Shown piece after piece: positions 49,469 to 50,905 of a DNA stretch of 50,905 nucleotides. Origin of the DNA: M3007 sp035299505 (GTDB taxonomy: Bacteria; Bacteroidota; Bacteroidia; Chitinophagales; Saprospiraceae); contig DATGWL010000209.1 of assembly GCA_035299505.1 (NCBI GenBank), positions 1 through 50,905 of the forward strand, given 5' to 3'. Position 1 is the stretch's first letter, and the number at the start of each line of letters is the position of its first letter. The notes under the pieces were generated by a model, which was given only the letters and a program-made list of their open reading frames with translations, ran no database searches and was not told where the DNA came from. The position numbers and the translations under genes were made by a program.

Positions 49469-50446
49469 TTAGAAATCGGCTTCCATGGAGAACACCTGTT
49501 CTTCACGTTTGGCCATAACGCCGGCTTTTTGGTAATCGCCAACGCGTTTTTCAAAGAAATTGGTTTTGCCTTGAATGGAAATCATATCCATCCATGGGAA
49601 TGGATTAGCGGTGCCATACACTTTGTCGTTGCCCAGGGAGAGCAGCAGGCGGTCTGCCACGAACTCGATGTATTGGCTCATTGTTTCGGCGTTCATACCG
49701 ATCAGGGAGACCGGCAGGGCGTCGGTTACGAATTCTTTTTCGAACTCCACAGCTTCGGTGATGATGGCCTGGATTTCAGCCGGATCAATTTTGTTCTCCA
49801 GCATGGAGTACAGCAGGCAGGCGAAATCGGTGTGCATGCCTTCGTCGCGACTGATCAGCTCGTTGGAGAAGGTGAGTCCGGGCATGAGGCCGCGTTTTTT
49901 CAGCCAGTAGATGCTGCAGAAAGAGCCGCTGAAGAAGATGCCTTCTACGGCTGCAAAGGCAATCAGCCGGTGCGCGAAAGTTGGCGCATTTTCGATCCAG
50001 CGCAGGGCCCATTCACCTTTTTTAGCCACGCAGGGCAGGTTTTGCAGGGCGTGGAAGAGGTAATCTTTTTCTTTTGGATCCTTAATATAGGTATCAATCA
50101 GCAGGGAGTACATCTCGGCGTGGATGTTCTCGATGGCTACCTGGAAACCGTAGAAGCAACGTGCCTCCGGGATTTGCACCTCGCGCATGAAGTTGAGCAC
50201 GAGGTTCTCGTTGACAATACCGTCGGATGCGGCAAAGAAAGCCAGCACGTGTTTGATGAAGTGCCGGTCGTTGTCGGTGAGTTTGTTTTCCCAGTCGTTG
50301 ATGTCCTGCGTGAGGTCAACTTCCTCTGCTGTCCAGAAAGAGGCTACAGAGGTTTTGTACATTTTCCACACTTCCGCGTAGTTGATCGGCAGGATCACAA
50401 AGCGGTCGGGGTTTTCCGCCAGAATGGGTTCAGTTATGTTAGACAT
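49469..50446 (-). CDS. nrdB: Ribonucleoside-diphosphate reductase, small subunit (class Ia)
   Basis: 325 residues. Diiron ligands and radical site are visible: Asp/Glu in EEVDLTQDINDWENKL and VNENLVLNF, then AIENIHAEMYSLLIDTYIKD, where the Tyr in MYSLLIDTY matches the radical Tyr of eukaryotic R2. Also GLMPGLTFSNELISRDEGMHTDFACLL (short motifs ISRDEGMH shown). The C-terminal tail FSMEADF is the docking peptide for NrdA. It forms the tyrosyl radical used by NrdA. The ATG at 50446 is preferred over 50497. nrdA lies 2.3 kb downstream, separated by small genes. Confidence 0.96.
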   Translation of the reverse strand: MSNITEPILAENPDRFVILPINYAEVWKMYKTSVASFWTAEEVDLTQDINDWENKLTDNDRHFIKHVLAFFAASDGIVNENLVLNFMREVQIPEARCFYGFQVAIENIHAEMYSLLIDTYIKDPKEKDYLFHALQNLPCVAKKGEWALRWIENAPTFAHRLIAFAAVEGIFFSGSFCSIYWLKKRGLMPGLTFSNELISRDEGMHTDFACLLYSMLENKIDPAEIQAIITEAVEFEKEFVTDALPVSLIGMNAETMSQYIEFVADRLLLSLGNDKVYGTANPFPWMDMISIQGKTNFFEKRVGDYQKAGVMAKREEQVFSMEADF

Positions 50447-50669
50447 TGGTTTGTGTAAATTTTGACTACTATATTGACGTGATGTTTTTTGCTTCAAAAA
50501 ATTGGTTCAACACGCATATTTTTGAGGCAGACACCGGGCGGATCCGGGTTAAACCGGCTCAGGCACGCTCAATATGAGTGAAGGGACGTTCAGGAAGAAA
50601 GGCGGAGTAAAATAACCTGCTGAAAAGCAAAAGCGAAAGTAGGGCTTTTTTGGCGAGTGTCAAAGTAAG

Positions 50670-50769
50670 TTTTCCACAAAATGTTGATAACGTTTGTAAT
50701 TAATTGATTTACAATAGCATTTTTTTGAGAGTCAAGTTGTCAACAATGTGGATAACTCAGTGTGGATAA
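50670..50769. promoter_or_regulatory. DnaA-box cluster upstream of nrdB
   Basis: Two exact boxes TGTGGATAA (reverse TTATCCACA) lie at 50747-50755 and 50761-50769. TTTTCCACA (50670-50678) fits TTWTNCACA on the other strand. TGTTGATAA (50682-50690) is a one-mismatch box. The interval is AT-rich. It may be a DnaA-controlled nrd promoter or part of a replication origin. No other feature is seen in 50447-50669. Confidence 0.6.
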
Positions 50770-50846
50770 AATTAGAGGGGTAAAAACTTGGATAAATAAA
50801 GGGGGTGTAAGTGGCTCATTTAGAGGGGGAAAGACATGAATTTATT

Positions 50847-50905
50847 TCACCGCGAAGTACGCAAAGGGCGCTAAGAGGGGTTCACCGCTAAGTACGCAAA
50901 GGGCG
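50847..50905. repeat. TTCACCGC-AAGTACGCAAAGG repeat at the window end
   Basis: Two copies of TTCACCGCGAAGTACGCAAA / TTCACCGCTAAGTACGCAAA plus GGGCG, separated by CTAAGAGGGG. The array continues beyond the window edge. Confidence 0.9.

Overview
The window looks like a chromosomal stretch from a Bacteroidota bacterium, probably class Saprospiria. Supporting signs are two proteins with C-terminal type IX secretion (T9SS) sorting domains, several promoters of the Bacteroidota form TTG-N19/20-TAnnTTTG, few Shine-Dalgarno sites, a fused DAHP synthase/chorismate mutase, eukaryote-like class Ia ribonucleotide reductase subunits, CHAT proteases with effector-associated domains, and mosaics of short repeats between genes. 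I saw no rRNA, tRNA, CRISPR array or classical insertion sequence.

Layout. 0.1-3.7 kb: HTTM membrane protein and TonB-dependent receptor, translationally coupled. 3.7-10.1 kb: a GIY-YIG nuclease among CACCCTGAGCG-type repeats, then housekeeping and envelope genes (5-formyl-THF cyclo-ligase, DUF6438 protein, a T9SS protein, DinB-like, DoxX-like). 10.1-15.7 kb: an S41 peptidase and a Phe/Tyr operon (prephenate dehydratase, aminotransferase, prephenate dehydrogenase, DAHP synthase/chorismate mutase). This operon has a promoter, a Phe-rich leader peptide and an intrinsic terminator just before pheA, the arrangement of a ribosome-mediated attenuator. 15.8-20.6 kb: a lipoprotein and an operon of ECF sigma factor, anti-sigma-like protein and TPR-CHAT protease. 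20.7-23.6 kb: a divergent operon of FeeM/LuxI-like N-acyl synthase, SDR and glycosyltransferase. 23.5-28.2 kb: DUF2306 protein, amylosucrase-like GH13 enzyme and sugar transporter (probable sucrose use). 28.3-33.8 kb: acyl-CoA dehydrogenase, pseudouridine synthase, T9SS FG-GAP/MopE protein, ferritin. 34.1-44.4 kb: accessory island. 44.7-50.9 kb: ribonucleotide reductase genes nrdA and nrdB with small envelope genes and a YegP protein, ending in a DnaA-box cluster.

The most notable system is the operon at 36.7-42.0 kb. It encodes a small protein that looks like a lone effector-associated (EAD11-like) domain, an ABC ATPase whose N-terminus looks like the same domain, a multi-pass membrane protein with an SYL tripeptide-repeat loop, a double-EAD CHAT protease, and a serine alpha/beta-hydrolase. 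The shared adaptor domain suggests homotypic coupling of an ABC-type membrane sensor to a caspase-like protease and a hydrolase effector. Opposite-strand genes for two proteins with long Gly/Ala-rich hydrophobic segments flank it, as do a toxin-antitoxin pair, a DUF3800 gene and three copies of a dispersed 95-bp repeat.

The second theme is repeats. At least ten families of short repeats occur. Several begin within a few bases of start or stop codons, some supply the stop codon, some are arranged as nested inverted repeats, and two lie in frame inside genes (HTTM protein and ABC-linked membrane protein).
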